Below, piece by piece: positions 8,938 through 18,183 of a stretch of 64,000 nucleotides of DNA (position 1 is its first letter; each line of letters starts with the position of its first letter). The position numbers and the translations under genes were made by a program. The stretch comes from Clostridium sp. CAG:768 (GTDB taxonomy: Bacteria; Cyanobacteriota; Vampirovibrionia; Gastranaerophilales; Gastranaerophilaceae), in the NCBI GenBank assembly GCA_000437435.1, contig FR899626.1, forward strand, positions 13,605 to 77,604. The letters are read 5' to 3'. The notes under the pieces were generated by a model. It searched no databases, was not told the origin of the DNA, and saw nothing but the letters and a program-made list of their open reading frames with translations.

Positions 8938-10355
8938 TATTTCACCTCGCTATTCTTGGTTGCTTTATCAACCAGTTCTTGTGATTCGTTATTATGTTTT
9001 TTACTTGATAGTTTAGGGAATGCTATATCCATAAATTTTGGATATATTCTGTTTAATAAATCACAGCTAATAGGTAGAATTATTAATGCTCCTGCAAGTG
9101 TTGCAATCCTTTTTACACCTTCTATGTGTTTTTTAGTTAGTTCTTTTAATTTGCTTGCAACTTCTTTAGAGAAGACTTTGTCTGCTAAACGAAATTCTTT
9201 ATTTGCATTTTTAGCTTCTTTTATTTTTAACTTAAACATTTCTTCTATTTCGCTTACAGTTTTATTTTCTGCTATTGCTTTTTTTACTTTGTTTAAAAAT
9301 TCAATAGAATCATTGTGGTCAGCTATTCTTTGAGAGATACTTTCTTTTACAGCATTAACAACTTCATCTTTAGATTTAAGTCCTTTATATTTTTCTACGT
9401 GTCCTTGCATTCTTTGAACTTTTTCAAGCATTTTATCTTTGCCTGCAGACCCAAGAGTTCTTGTTTCTGTAACCATATCAAGCAGTTGTGTATTTGCTTT
9501 TGCATGTTTTAATTCTTTGTGTTTATTTTTTAAGAAATTGCTTATTTCTTTGACATCATCTGTACTATTTATTTTGGTTTCTATTTCATTTAATAATTTT
9601 TTAGCTTCATCATAATTATTTCTGTAGAATTCACTTCTTTCTACTCGTTTAGTTAATTTTATTTCATTACATACTTTAAGACGTTTTTGTTCATCTTCAA
9701 GCATTGAATCTACAGTTTTATTTAATGCTTCTGTATATTTTTCTTGAGAAATTTTAACAGGTTCTGTTTGACCTTTTATTGTATAATATACTGTATTTTC
9801 TTTTCTTAATGTGTTAATTAAATTCTCGTCTTGTTTAGCAATATATTCGTCTGCAAGAATTTCTCTTTGTTTTTTGTTTAGCTCTGGATGTAATTTCTTC
9901 ATCATATGCATAGCATAATCTTTATCTTTAAATGGAGTTTTGTTACAATCCAAATTCATAGCACCTTCATTTGCCATTGAATTAATTTTACTTACAATTG
10001 GAATTGTAAATAAACCTTGAGTTGCAATAGCAAGTAATGCAGAAATAGGTTGACGCCAAGCAGAATAAGTTCTGGTATCTTCATCTGTTTTTGACAATGG
10101 ATTATATTTAATAAAGATTGGAGCTAATAGCCCAGTTCCTAATGCGTTAATACAAATATCCTGAAACTCTCCAATATTGTTTTTAAGTTTATTTATTCCT
10201 CTTAATATTGATGGATTTAAAGCATTAATTTCTTTTTCTATAGTTGCTTGAGGTATATTACTTGTAAAACCAACTTGATTGTTTGTAATATTATTTTGTT
10301 GTTGGTAATAATACCCGTTGTTTTTAGTATTTAGATTAATCTTGTTAACATTCAT
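8937..10355 (-). CDS. Large hypothetical helical protein with Asn/Gln-rich N-terminus
   Basis: A 472-residue protein. The first 35 residues are Asn/Gln/Tyr-rich (NGYYYQQQNNITNNQ) and end in VGFTSNIPQ. A first hydrophobic stretch lies near residues 65-120 (GTGLLAPIFI, SALLAIATQGLFTIPIV), followed by about 250 residues of charged, probably coiled-coil helices (e.g. EIKLTKRVERSEFYR, KEISNFLKNKHKELKHAK), and a C-terminal hydrophobic segment (IATLAGALIILPISCDLL, near 425-445). It has an AGGGA ribosome binding site. It may be a membrane-anchored coiled-coil protein. No family is recognised. Confidence 0.72.
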   Translation of the reverse strand: MNVNKINLNTKNNGYYYQQQNNITNNQVGFTSNIPQATIEKEINALNPSILRGINKLKNNIGEFQDICINALGTGLLAPIFIKYNPLSKTDEDTRTYSAWRQPISALLAIATQGLFTIPIVSKINSMANEGAMNLDCNKTPFKDKDYAMHMMKKLHPELNKKQREILADEYIAKQDENLINTLRKENTVYYTIKGQTEPVKISQEKYTEALNKTVDSMLEDEQKRLKVCNEIKLTKRVERSEFYRNNYDEAKKLLNEIETKINSTDDVKEISNFLKNKHKELKHAKANTQLLDMVTETRTLGSAGKDKMLEKVQRMQGHVEKYKGLKSKDEVVNAVKESISQRIADHNDSIEFLNKVKKAIAENKTVSEIEEMFKLKIKEAKNANKEFRLADKVFSKEVASKLKELTKKHIEGVKRIATLAGALIILPISCDLLNRIYPKFMDIAFPKLSSKKHNNESQELVDKATKNSEVK

Positions 10356-10382
10356 GATTATTTTTCCCTACAACGATGAAAC

Positions 10383-10400
10383 CTTCTATATATATAGAGG
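10383..10400. repeat. Palindrome upstream of the 8937-10355 gene
   Basis: CTATATATATAG is a perfect 12-base palindrome (10386-10397) with imperfect extension on both sides. It lies 28-45 bases upstream of the minus-strand ATG at 10355 and just after the end of the GT39 gene. It could be an operator, a -10 region or part of a terminator; the sequence does not decide. Confidence 0.35.
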
Positions 10401-10420
10401 TTCAAACATGATAAAAATTG

Positions 10421-12067
10421 CTAATTTGGTGTTATATTATTAAATTTTGTAAACTTGATCAATGTCCAGTTCCCTTTCTGTTCAAATCTTGTAATGGCAA
10501 GGTTTTGCATTAATTCGTAAAAAGTTTTATTTTTTATGTATGAAAAAATAAGGAACAATAAAGGTTCTTTTTTATATGCTTTTTCATTATTTGCAATTAA
10601 AGCTATATTGTCCGGAGAATAAAATGCAACGCTGTTTAACACTACCATTACAACACTTTGACCAGGTTTTAAGTTATTAAAGATTTCAGAATTAAGCATG
10701 CTTTCAAAGTATGGATTATTGTTTGATAAAAACATGTTTTGGTAAGTCATTTTTCCTTTTGTATAAACATTTTCATAAGTTTCTGATTTAGATAAGAATT
10801 TTGGGAAATTTCCTTTATGTATTTCAACTACTCGATAATTAGAGAAATCGAAATATTTTTCAAATCGATTTTTAGGATAATATTCGAGAAGTATCATATC
10901 ATCTTTTTTCAATTCCATTCTATTTAGAATATCTGTCATTATTTTATGTCCTTCAGCTCTTCGCATTTTAGGAGCTGAATATGGATGAAGTAGAATATAT
11001 CCAATAGAAATAAGACAATATAAAATAATTAACGAATTTTTGATAATTTTATTACTTATTGAGTTTATTCCAAAACTTGCAAGATATATCAAAATTGGAT
11101 AAATCTCTATTGAATATTTGGTTATAAATACTAATTTCCCTAATAGTGATGCTAAAATTAAAATAATTGTTGTAGAAACACATACTAAAAACAAATGAAT
11201 ATTAATTTTATTTTTGTATATTGCTTTCAAGATACATCCAATTGCTATTATTGCAGGTATAATCATAAATAAAGCAAGTTTTGGCATATATAAAAATTTG
11301 TCAGGAGCATTAGTAAGATTTGTTAATACTGGAGAAAAATAGTCTGTAAATAAAAATCCTATTTTCGAAATTGAAAAATGTCCCCACCATTGAGAAAAAG
11401 ATTTTGTTGTAAATATTTTAAAAATAAGTGGAGTTAATAAAATACCGCCTGTAAATATTGAAATCCAGACGGTAGTTATTACTTTTTTAAATTGTTTGTA
11501 TAAATTTATGCTTAAAATAATTAAATTAAAAAATACAAATACAAAACCAATTGTATGTGTAAATAATATTAGAAAATTTGATATTGCATATAAAATAAAA
11601 TTCTTTTTAATTGGATTCTTAATGCATTTTATTGTATATAAAAGACTCAATGCTGAAAAAAGGAATAGCACGGAATATAATCTAACTTCTTGTGAATAAT
11701 AGATTAGAAAAGAACTAATTGCGGTAATTCCGGCACAAGTCAGTCCAGTATTTTCATCATTTTCCTTCCCGATAAAATACATTACTGGAATTGATAAGAC
11801 TCCTGCGAAAACAGATGTAAGTCTTAATAATAAATCACTTTGTCCAAATAATGTCATGAAAAATTTAAGATACAGGTAATAAAATGGCATATGACATTGC
11901 GATTTTACCGCATCTATAAATCCACCTGAAAAAGGAGTAGCTGCAATCATCCAACTAATATATTCATCGTTCCATAATCCATCAGGTTTGTTTATAAATA
12001 TTAGTCTTAAAGCTATCCCTAAAATAATTATTAAAAATATTTTTGCGAAATTTTTCACGTTTGTCAA
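10421..12067 (-). CDS. GT39/ArnT-like membrane glycosyltransferase
   Basis: A 548-residue GT-C fold protein. The first loop has the family acidic motif in GLWNDEYISWM (near residue 35) that binds the lipid-linked sugar donor, then AVKSQCHMPFYYLYLKFF and QSDLLLRLTSVFAGVLSIPV, typical of PMT/ArnT relatives. About eleven hydrophobic segments precede a soluble C-terminal domain of about 170 residues. It would transfer a sugar from polyprenyl phosphate to protein or lipid outside the cytoplasmic membrane. It is divergent from a GT2 enzyme of the polyprenyl-phosphate sugar synthase type, its natural donor maker. The start is uncertain: TTG at 12067 or GTG at 12058, near a GAGGG. Confidence 0.82.
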   Translation of the reverse strand: MTNVKNFAKIFLIIILGIALRLIFINKPDGLWNDEYISWMIAATPFSGGFIDAVKSQCHMPFYYLYLKFFMTLFGQSDLLLRLTSVFAGVLSIPVMYFIGKENDENTGLTCAGITAISSFLIYYSQEVRLYSVLFLFSALSLLYTIKCIKNPIKKNFILYAISNFLILFTHTIGFVFVFFNLIILSINLYKQFKKVITTVWISIFTGGILLTPLIFKIFTTKSFSQWWGHFSISKIGFLFTDYFSPVLTNLTNAPDKFLYMPKLALFMIIPAIIAIGCILKAIYKNKINIHLFLVCVSTTIILILASLLGKLVFITKYSIEIYPILIYLASFGINSISNKIIKNSLIILYCLISIGYILLHPYSAPKMRRAEGHKIMTDILNRMELKKDDMILLEYYPKNRFEKYFDFSNYRVVEIHKGNFPKFLSKSETYENVYTKGKMTYQNMFLSNNNPYFESMLNSEIFNNLKPGQSVVMVVLNSVAFYSPDNIALIANNEKAYKKEPLLFLIFSYIKNKTFYELMQNLAITRFEQKGNWTLIKFTKFNNITPN

Positions 12068-12117
12068 ATTCCCTCTTTAATTATATAATAAAAAGAAAAT
12101 TTTAAAAGGGGATAGTT

Positions 12118-13062
12118 ATGAAGTTAATAATTCAGATACCTTGTTATAATGAGGAAAAATCTTTGCCAATAACATTAAATGCTTTACCTAAAAAATTTGA
12201 AGGTATAGATGAAATTGAAGTTTTAATAATAAATGATGGTTCTACTGATAAGACTGTTGAAGTTGCAAGAAGTTTAGGAGTAAAACATATTGTTGAAATG
12301 CCTCATAATTGCGGTTTGGCAAAAGCTTTTGTGGCTGGTATAAATACAGCATTATCTTTAGATGCTGATATTATTGTAAATACAGATGCTGACAACCAGT
12401 ATTGTGCTGATGATATTGAAAAAATAATTAAACCAATATTAAATGGTTCTGCTGATATTGTAATTGGTTCAAGACCTGTTTCTAAAATACAGCATTTTTC
12501 TTTATTGAAAAAAATGTTACAGAAATTAGGTTCTTTTGTAATGCGTTTAATTAGTTCTACCGATGTAGAAGATGCTCCAAGTGGATTTAGAGCATTTTCA
12601 AGAAATGCAGCTATACAATTAAATGTATTTGATAATTATACATATACTCTTGAAACCATTATTCAAGCAAGAGCGAAGGGGTTAATCCTAGAATGTGTTC
12701 CAATAAATGTTAATCCAGATTTACGAAAATCTAAATTGGTAAAAAACATATTTGATTATGTGAGACGTTCTATGTTTACAATGATTAGGATGTTTATAAT
12801 ATATAGACCTTTTAGATTTTTTGCAATTTTGGCTGGTATATTTTTATTTTTTGGAGCTTTAATTGGTATTAGATTTTTATATTATTTTATAAATGAAAGC
12901 GGTGCTGGACATATTCAATCTCTTATCTTGTCTGCGATTTTAATCCTAACAGGTGTTCAAGTTGCGGTTATCGCTGTATTATCAGAGTTAATGTCAATTA
13001 ATAGAAAACTCTTAGAAGATATCCAAAGACGTTTAAAATTGCAAGACTTGAAAAAAAATTAG
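12118..13062 (+). CDS. GT2 polyprenyl-phosphate glycosyltransferase (DPM1/GtrB-like)
   Basis: A 314-residue family-2 glycosyltransferase. The N-terminal GT-A domain has IQIPCYNEEKSLP, the nucleotide-sugar aspartates in LIINDGSTDKT, the DxD-type motif in VNTDADNQY and SGFRAFSRNAA. Two membrane segments at the C-terminus (about residues 240-262 and 275-298) match GtrB/Dpm-type enzymes, which load a sugar from a nucleotide onto undecaprenyl phosphate. AAAAGGGG serves as ribosome binding site and a TATAAT lies in the 50-base gap shared with the divergent GT39 gene. Together they look like a two-step lipid-linked glycosylation module. Confidence 0.87.
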   Translation: MKLIIQIPCYNEEKSLPITLNALPKKFEGIDEIEVLIINDGSTDKTVEVARSLGVKHIVEMPHNCGLAKAFVAGINTALSLDADIIVNTDADNQYCADDIEKIIKPILNGSADIVIGSRPVSKIQHFSLLKKMLQKLGSFVMRLISSTDVEDAPSGFRAFSRNAAIQLNVFDNYTYTLETIIQARAKGLILECVPINVNPDLRKSKLVKNIFDYVRRSMFTMIRMFIIYRPFRFFAILAGIFLFFGALIGIRFLYYFINESGAGHIQSLILSAILILTGVQVAVIAVLSELMSINRKLLEDIQRRLKLQDLKKN

Positions 13063-13109
13063 GAAGTAATAATATATTAAAAGATTAATTGAATATAGGA
13101 ATTTTATAT

Positions 13110-15311
13110 ATGGCAAAACTTGAATTCGTTTCTAATTTAAAGGAATTTTTTACATCTGCGCAAACTTTAAAATACATATATTTTGTAGTATTTACTTTAC
13201 TGATGACTTCGGTTATTGCATCTCAAAACTTCTTTTTCCAAAACATTATTGAAAATGGAATAAGTAAGCGTGATATTATTGCTCAAAAAACATTGACAGT
13301 TGAAGATGTAAAAAGAACTGAGCAACATAGAAAAGAGGTTGCACAAAAAGTTGAGCCAGTTATGGCTCCTGCTGAAGATGATTTTATAAAAACAAATCTT
13401 CAAACATTACAGTCATCTGTTATGCAGATTAGAAAAAAGAATGTAGAGTTAGCTATAAAAAAAGAAGAATTGGGTATTCTTTTTGATTTGTCAGATAATT
13501 CTAAAAGAGATTTTATTATTAATTTTTTATTGAAAGCTGATGATAATATATTACATGAAGTATTTGATAAATCAAATTTAACTTTAACTAATATATTGCA
13601 TGAAGGAATTACTGAAAAAGATTATGAAAAAGATAATATAGATCAGATTATTTTAAATAACATGGTCTCAAATGTTTCAAAAAGACAAGTTTCTGTAATT
13701 AAAGCAATGCTAGAGCAAGTAATTGTTCCAAATCTTGTTGTTGATGAATTCGCAACTGAAATTGCTCGTAAAAATGCTCAAAATTCTGTAAAACCATACG
13801 AAGTTGTATTTCAAAAGGGTGATAAAATTTTATTTGAGGGAGAACCCGTTACAAGATTAAAAAGGGATGCTTTAAGACAAGCAGGTTATAATGTATATCA
13901 ATTAAATTGGCAAGGTTTAGCCGCAATTTATATAATTGTATTTATTGGAACTTCGTTGTTTTTAAGCTATATGAAGTTTTTTGAAAAAGATTTTATGCAG
14001 CCTAGGTATTTATCAATTGCAGCATTTTTATCTTTATTAATAGCAATTATAGCTGTTTTAATTCCAACAGGATTTTCTCCATATGTAATTCCAATTCCTG
14101 CATTTTTGATTTTAATGTCGATATTTACCAAACCAAGGATAGCTTTTGTTGCTGCTGTAATTTTATTATCAGTTATGTCTATTGGTTATCAATATAATAT
14201 TCAATATCTTGTAGCATTTTTATTATTAAGTATTTTATCTGCAATAGCAGTTTCTCAAATACGTTATGCAGAACGTGTTGATGTTATAAAGACTGGTTTT
14301 TACATTGGTATTGCAGGTTTAATAATTGTTTTAAGTATATATATTTTGGAAAAATGTTTAATAGAAGTTGATAATGTTTTATTATTAAAGAACTGTATTT
14401 TTATTCTTTTAAATGGCATTTTTAGTGCAATTATTGCATCTGGTTTAATGCCTTTATTTGAGAGTGCTTTTAAAATTATTACCCCATATGGATTAGCTGA
14501 GCTTGGTGACCATAACCAAAAATTATTAAAAAGGTTACAAATGGATGCTCCAGGAACTTATCATCATAGTTTAATGGTCTCAAATTTATGTGAAGCTGCT
14601 GCGGAAGCTATTGGTGCAGATCCAATTTTGGCAAGAGTTGGGGCTTTATATCATGATATCGGAAAGTTAAAAAGACCATTATTCTTTGTTGAAAATCAGT
14701 CTTATTTCTTAATCGAAAATCCTCATAATAAATTTACTCCAAGAATAAGCAAGATGATCATTACAGCTCACCCTAAAGATGGGTTAGAAATAGCTAAGGA
14801 ATATCATTTGCCTCAGGTTGTACAAAACTTTATAATACAGCACCATGGTGAAGGTCTTGCAAGTTATTTTTATAACCAAGCAGTAAAAGAAGAAGGTGTT
14901 GAAAATGTTAAAGAAGAACAATTTAGATACCCTGGTCCTAAACCTAATACTAAAGAAACTGCTATTTTGATGATTGCAGATGCTGTAGAATCTGCTGTTC
15001 GTTCATTAAAAAATCCTACTCCAGAAGAAATAGAAGGTATGATTAATAAAATTATTGTTGAAAGATTAAATGATGGACAATTATCTGATAGTCCTTTGAC
15101 TTTAAAAGATATAAAAACTATAGCTTCTACGTTTTCTCGTATTTTAAGAGGTATGCAGCATAACAGAATAAAATATCAAGAAAATTTGGCAGAAGAGTTA
15201 CAAAAACAAAAAATAAATATGCCAGCAAAATTGTTGGATGAAGACTTAGAGAATAAAATTAAACAATTGGAAGGAGATCAAAAGCCTTCAAAAGAGGATA
15301 AACATGACTAA
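13110..15311 (+). CDS. 7TM-HD domain c-di-AMP phosphodiesterase, PgpH type
   Basis: A 733-residue protein with the PgpH order: one N-terminal membrane segment (about 23-40), an extracytoplasmic 7TMR-HDED domain (about 45-250), seven membrane segments (about 260-450), and a cytoplasmic HD domain. The HD motif includes TYHHSLMVSNL, YHDIGKLKRP (His515-Asp516) and FIIQHHGEG. PgpH enzymes cut c-di-AMP to pApA. A TTG at 13089 would add seven residues, but ATG 13110 has AGGA seven bases upstream and begins the more natural MAKLEF. It overlaps ybeY by eight bases. This enzyme and CdaA make a full c-di-AMP turnover pair. Confidence 0.9.
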   Translation: MAKLEFVSNLKEFFTSAQTLKYIYFVVFTLLMTSVIASQNFFFQNIIENGISKRDIIAQKTLTVEDVKRTEQHRKEVAQKVEPVMAPAEDDFIKTNLQTLQSSVMQIRKKNVELAIKKEELGILFDLSDNSKRDFIINFLLKADDNILHEVFDKSNLTLTNILHEGITEKDYEKDNIDQIILNNMVSNVSKRQVSVIKAMLEQVIVPNLVVDEFATEIARKNAQNSVKPYEVVFQKGDKILFEGEPVTRLKRDALRQAGYNVYQLNWQGLAAIYIIVFIGTSLFLSYMKFFEKDFMQPRYLSIAAFLSLLIAIIAVLIPTGFSPYVIPIPAFLILMSIFTKPRIAFVAAVILLSVMSIGYQYNIQYLVAFLLLSILSAIAVSQIRYAERVDVIKTGFYIGIAGLIIVLSIYILEKCLIEVDNVLLLKNCIFILLNGIFSAIIASGLMPLFESAFKIITPYGLAELGDHNQKLLKRLQMDAPGTYHHSLMVSNLCEAAAEAIGADPILARVGALYHDIGKLKRPLFFVENQSYFLIENPHNKFTPRISKMIITAHPKDGLEIAKEYHLPQVVQNFIIQHHGEGLASYFYNQAVKEEGVENVKEEQFRYPGPKPNTKETAILMIADAVESAVRSLKNPTPEEIEGMINKIIVERLNDGQLSDSPLTLKDIKTIASTFSRILRGMQHNRIKYQENLAEELQKQKINMPAKLLDEDLENKIKQLEGDQKPSKEDKHD

Positions 15312-15801
15312 ATATAATATTTTTAGTGAAAATATTTATGATAGCTGGCAAATTGATGAGAAGTTTTTTATAGATACTGCAAAAAAAATTTTGAAATTTT
15401 ATCTTTCTTCGACTGAAGTTTATGAAAAATCTTGTTTAAGTTCTTTTGACTATAATACGGTATCTTTTGATTTTTTATATTGTGATAGTATAAAAACGCA
15501 TGAGATAAATCGAGAATATCGAAATAAAGATTATCCTGCAGATATTATAACATTTGCTATTTTTGCTGACAGTGAGGAAAAATTTATTTTTGATGGAGAA
15601 ATAAATTTAGGAGAAGTTATTATAGCTCTTGATAAAGTAATAGAAGAAGCTGATAAAAAAGGAGTGTCAAAAGAATTCGAATTATCATTTTTGATAAGTC
15701 ATGGAATTTTGCACTTGTTGGGATTTGACCATCAAACAGAAGAAGATTATAATTTTATTATCGATTTACAAAATAAAGCATTGGAAAGTATTGGTGTATG
15801 A
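15304..15801 (+). CDS. ybeY: Endoribonuclease YbeY (rRNA maturation)
   Basis: A 165-residue UPF0054 protein. The zinc-binding signature HGILHLLGFDH has its three histidines at 133, 137 and 143, and upstream come NREYRNKDYPADIITFA and INLGEVII, the usual substrate-cleft segments. YbeY works in 16S rRNA 3' end maturation and ribosome quality control in the cytoplasm. The gene overlaps the PgpH gene by eight bases and dgkA by four; the PgpH-YbeY-DgkA order is a common bacterial arrangement, which supports all three calls. Confidence 0.95.
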   Translation: MTKYNIFSENIYDSWQIDEKFFIDTAKKILKFYLSSTEVYEKSCLSSFDYNTVSFDFLYCDSIKTHEINREYRNKDYPADIITFAIFADSEEKFIFDGEINLGEVIIALDKVIEEADKKGVSKEFELSFLISHGILHLLGFDHQTEEDYNFIIDLQNKALESIGV

Positions 15802-16172
15802 CAAAGTTTAAGCAGCAAGGTTTTTCAAATACATTTAAAAATGCAAGAAAAGGAATGCGTCTTGTATTAAAATCTGAAATAAATATAAGAGTTCATTTTT
15901 GTTTAGCAATGGTAGCTCTTGCTTTAGCTTTTTTATTTGATTTTAGTGTTGAAAGAATGTGTATTTTACTTTTGACTATTGGTTTTGTAATTGTGACAGA
16001 AATGGTAAATTCAGCTATTGAATATTCTCTGGATGCCGTATTTCATAACAGGTATTCAAGATTAGTTGGAATGGCTAAAGATATTTCTGCAGGAGCTGTT
16101 ATGTTTGCTTCTGTGATTGCAATTGTAATTGGTGTTTTGTTGTTTGGCTCTGCAATATTGAAAATGTTATAA
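15798..16172 (+). CDS. dgkA: Diacylglycerol/undecaprenol kinase
   Basis: A 124-residue small trimeric kinase of the DgkA family. It has the N-terminal amphipathic segment FSNTFKNARKGMRLVLKSE, three membrane segments, and the signature EMVNSAIEYSLD near residues 73-84 with the metal-binding glutamate. The LVGMAKDISAGAV segment follows, as in Gram-positive and cyanobacterial undecaprenol kinases. It recycles diacylglycerol or undecaprenol to the phosphate form in the inner membrane. It overlaps ybeY by four bases (ATGA). Prepilin A follows after 45 bases but has its own promoter. Confidence 0.92.
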   Translation: MTKFKQQGFSNTFKNARKGMRLVLKSEINIRVHFCLAMVALALAFLFDFSVERMCILLLTIGFVIVTEMVNSAIEYSLDAVFHNRYSRLVGMAKDISAGAVMFASVIAIVIGVLLFGSAILKML

Positions 16173-16186
16173 TAATATGTTAAAAT
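16158..16186 (+). promoter_or_regulatory. Promoter of prepilin A
   Basis: TTGAAA (16158-16163), 17-base spacer, TAAAAT (16181-16186) with a TG just ahead of the -10. It overlaps the end of dgkA. The transcript would carry the GAAAGGAGC ribosome binding site before ATG 16218, the same element seen at the four poly-G prepilin loci. Confidence 0.7.
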
Positions 16187-16217
16187 TAATATGAAATAAT
16201 AACGAAAGGAGCGGATT

Positions 16218-16910
16218 ATGAAGAGATTAGAAACTCGTGGAGGAATGCATAATTTAAGCTCTACTCGAGGTTTTACTCTTGCCGAAGTATTGGTAACGTT
16301 AGGGATAATTGGTGTAGTGTCTGCAATGACTGTGCCTACTTTAATGCAAAATTACCAAAAGAAGAGTTATGTAGTTCAATTACATAAAGTATATAATGAA
16401 TTGTCACAGGCTTTGTTACAGTATCAAACTGATAGGAATGCTTTAAATTTAAAAGAGGCAGGGATTAATTCTAATGATAGCGTTATAAATTTCTATAAGA
16501 CATATTTTAAAAATGTAAAAGAATGTGATAGTATGACTGATTGTTTTGCTGATTCTTATAGAAAAATGGATGGTACTGCTACTTCAGATTGGGATCCTAA
16601 TTATACATCTTTTGTTCTTGCAAATGGTGCTTCTGTAAGACCTGTATATTCACTGGAAGGAAATAAAATAATAAATATTGCAGTTGATGTAAATGGAGCA
16701 AAAGGTCCTAATATTGTTGGTAGAGATTTATTTTGGTTTTATGTATATAATAATTCATTAATAGATGATGCTCCGCCGGATGCTTCTGCTAATGCTCCTC
16801 TTACCAAGGAACAGAGGGAAGAATTATTTAATTCTAAATGCTTAAAAACAACTTCCTCTGATGGCTGTTTTGCAAAAATATTAAATGATAATTGGGAAAT
16901 GACTTATTAA
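16218..16910 (+). CDS. Prepilin-like protein A (no poly-G tract)
   Basis: A 230-residue type IV prepilin-like protein. After an 18-residue leader (MKRLETRGG...), the prepilin peptidase site is G18/F19 in RGFTLAEVLVTLGIIG, with the conserved Glu at mature position 5 (E23) and one hydrophobic helix. The mature part is mostly polar with cysteine pairs, and carries the motif VDVNGAKGPNIVGRDLF, shared by all five prepilins here. It would be membrane-inserted, processed by PilD and assembled in a pilus or pseudopilus. The leader begins like those at the other loci (MKR, GAAAGGAGC site) but has CGTGGAGGA where the others have the G run, so it is always in frame. Confidence 0.88.
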   Translation: MKRLETRGGMHNLSSTRGFTLAEVLVTLGIIGVVSAMTVPTLMQNYQKKSYVVQLHKVYNELSQALLQYQTDRNALNLKEAGINSNDSVINFYKTYFKNVKECDSMTDCFADSYRKMDGTATSDWDPNYTSFVLANGASVRPVYSLEGNKIINIAVDVNGAKGPNIVGRDLFWFYVYNNSLIDDAPPDASANAPLTKEQREELFNSKCLKTTSSDGCFAKILNDNWEMTY

Positions 16911-16923
16911 TTAAAAATACAAC

Positions 16924-16950
16924 AAAGCCCTGATTTGATCAGGGCTTATT
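16924..16950. terminator. Bidirectional intrinsic terminator
   Basis: AAGCCCTGA, loop TTTGA, TCAGGGCTT and a T/A-rich tail. It lies between prepilin A and the converging small gene at 16978. Confidence 0.8.
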
Positions 16951-16977
16951 ATATTATTGGATTATTTGGCGAGAGTA

Positions 16978-17181
16978 TTAATTGTTACTTAAAACTAGTC
17001 TTAGAGTTGCAAGATTTTTAATAGAAAGCATTGCATGTTTATTGTGTTGATTTTCAGCAATATTAAAAATTCTAATAATGCGTTGAATTTCTTCTAAATC
17101 TTTTCTTGATTCAATCTTATAAACATTTTTAATTGGGTCTGAAACTACAGACATCAATGTATTTAATTCCTGTTCTTTCAT
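16978..17181 (-). CDS. Small hypothetical protein, 67 residues
   Basis: A 67-residue soluble, all-helical protein with a good ribosome binding site (GGAAAGAGGA) upstream of its ATG. It has two probable helices (KDLEEIQRIIRIFNIAE and KHAMLSIKNLATLRLVL) joined by a short polar link. It lies between the prepilin A terminator and mazG on the minus strand; the 94-base gap to mazG leaves room for its own promoter. I do not recognise the family. Confidence 0.65.
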   Translation of the reverse strand: MKEQELNTLMSVVSDPIKNVYKIESRKDLEEIQRIIRIFNIAENQHNKHAMLSIKNLATLRLVLSNN

Positions 17182-17275
17182 AAAATCTTATCCTCTTTCC
17201 TGTATATTTATATAAAGGATTTTTTTATTTAGGAATTGCTTTTTTAGGGTAACGATACTTAATATTTCTTAATAA

Positions 17276-18046
17276 TTAATTTTCCAAATTCTCCTTAGCC
17301 CGCTTCCATAATATATCATATTCCCTAAAATCGTATTCTTCTAACGGTTTTTCTGCAAGTTCTTCCATTTTGCGAAACCTTTGCATGAATTTTTTATTTG
17401 CTTTTAAAAGAGCTTGTTCTGCATCAATTTTATTCCATCTTGCAAGATTTACGACTGCAAATAAAATATCGCCCATTTCTTCTTCCATATGTTCTTTATC
17501 TTTTTCTTGTACAGCTTCTTTAAATTCATCAAATTCAGAATAAATACATTCATATAATGATTGTTCGTTAGGCCATTCAAAACCTTGTTTAACAGCTCTT
17601 TTGCTTATTTTTTGTGCACTCATTAAAGCAGCTTGAGATTTCGAAATTCCGTCCATTGCAGATTTTCTGTGAGGTTTTTCTTCTTTTTTTAATTTATCCC
17701 AATTATCAATGATATCTTGAGTTGAATTTACTTTTACATTTCCAAATACATGCGGGTGACGGTGTATTAGTTTTTCATTTAGACCTTTTGCAACATCATC
17801 AAGGTTAAAATCTCCTTCATCATCAGCTATTTGGGCATGCAATAAGACTTGTAGTAATACATCGCCTAATTCTTCTTTAAGATGCTTCATGTCACCTGAA
17901 TCCATGGCATCTACTGCTTCATAAGCTTCTTCAAGCATGTTTGGTCTTAGGCTGTTGTGAGTTTGGGCTCTGTCCCATTCGCAACCTTCTGGAGAGCGCA
18001 AGATTCTTACAGTTTCTATTAATTTATCTAAATTTTCATATCCCAT
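17276..18046 (-). CDS. mazG: Nucleoside triphosphate pyrophosphohydrolase MazG
   Basis: A 256-residue protein of normal MazG length with two tandem MazG domains. The first has the EWDRAQTHNSLRPNMLEEAYE start and the metal-binding EELGDVLLQVLLHA (residues about 59-72); the second has EEEMGDILFAVVNLARW (near 187-203). It hydrolyses NTPs to NMP and pyrophosphate, removing abnormal nucleotides and affecting ppGpp levels. It has a strong AAGGGG ribosome binding site. It is divergent from the hypothetical gene at 18184. Confidence 0.95.
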   Translation of the reverse strand: MGYENLDKLIETVRILRSPEGCEWDRAQTHNSLRPNMLEEAYEAVDAMDSGDMKHLKEELGDVLLQVLLHAQIADDEGDFNLDDVAKGLNEKLIHRHPHVFGNVKVNSTQDIIDNWDKLKKEEKPHRKSAMDGISKSQAALMSAQKISKRAVKQGFEWPNEQSLYECIYSEFDEFKEAVQEKDKEHMEEEMGDILFAVVNLARWNKIDAEQALLKANKKFMQRFRKMEELAEKPLEEYDFREYDILWKRAKENLEN

Positions 18047-18183
18047 AATAATTCCCCTTTTGAATAGATTTTACAACTAAAGTATAAGAAATTCAAATAA
18101 GAATACACCAAAAGGTTGAGCCATTATATTTTTGATGATGATATTCTATTAAGGTCGATAAAGTTATACGAAAGGATATTACA

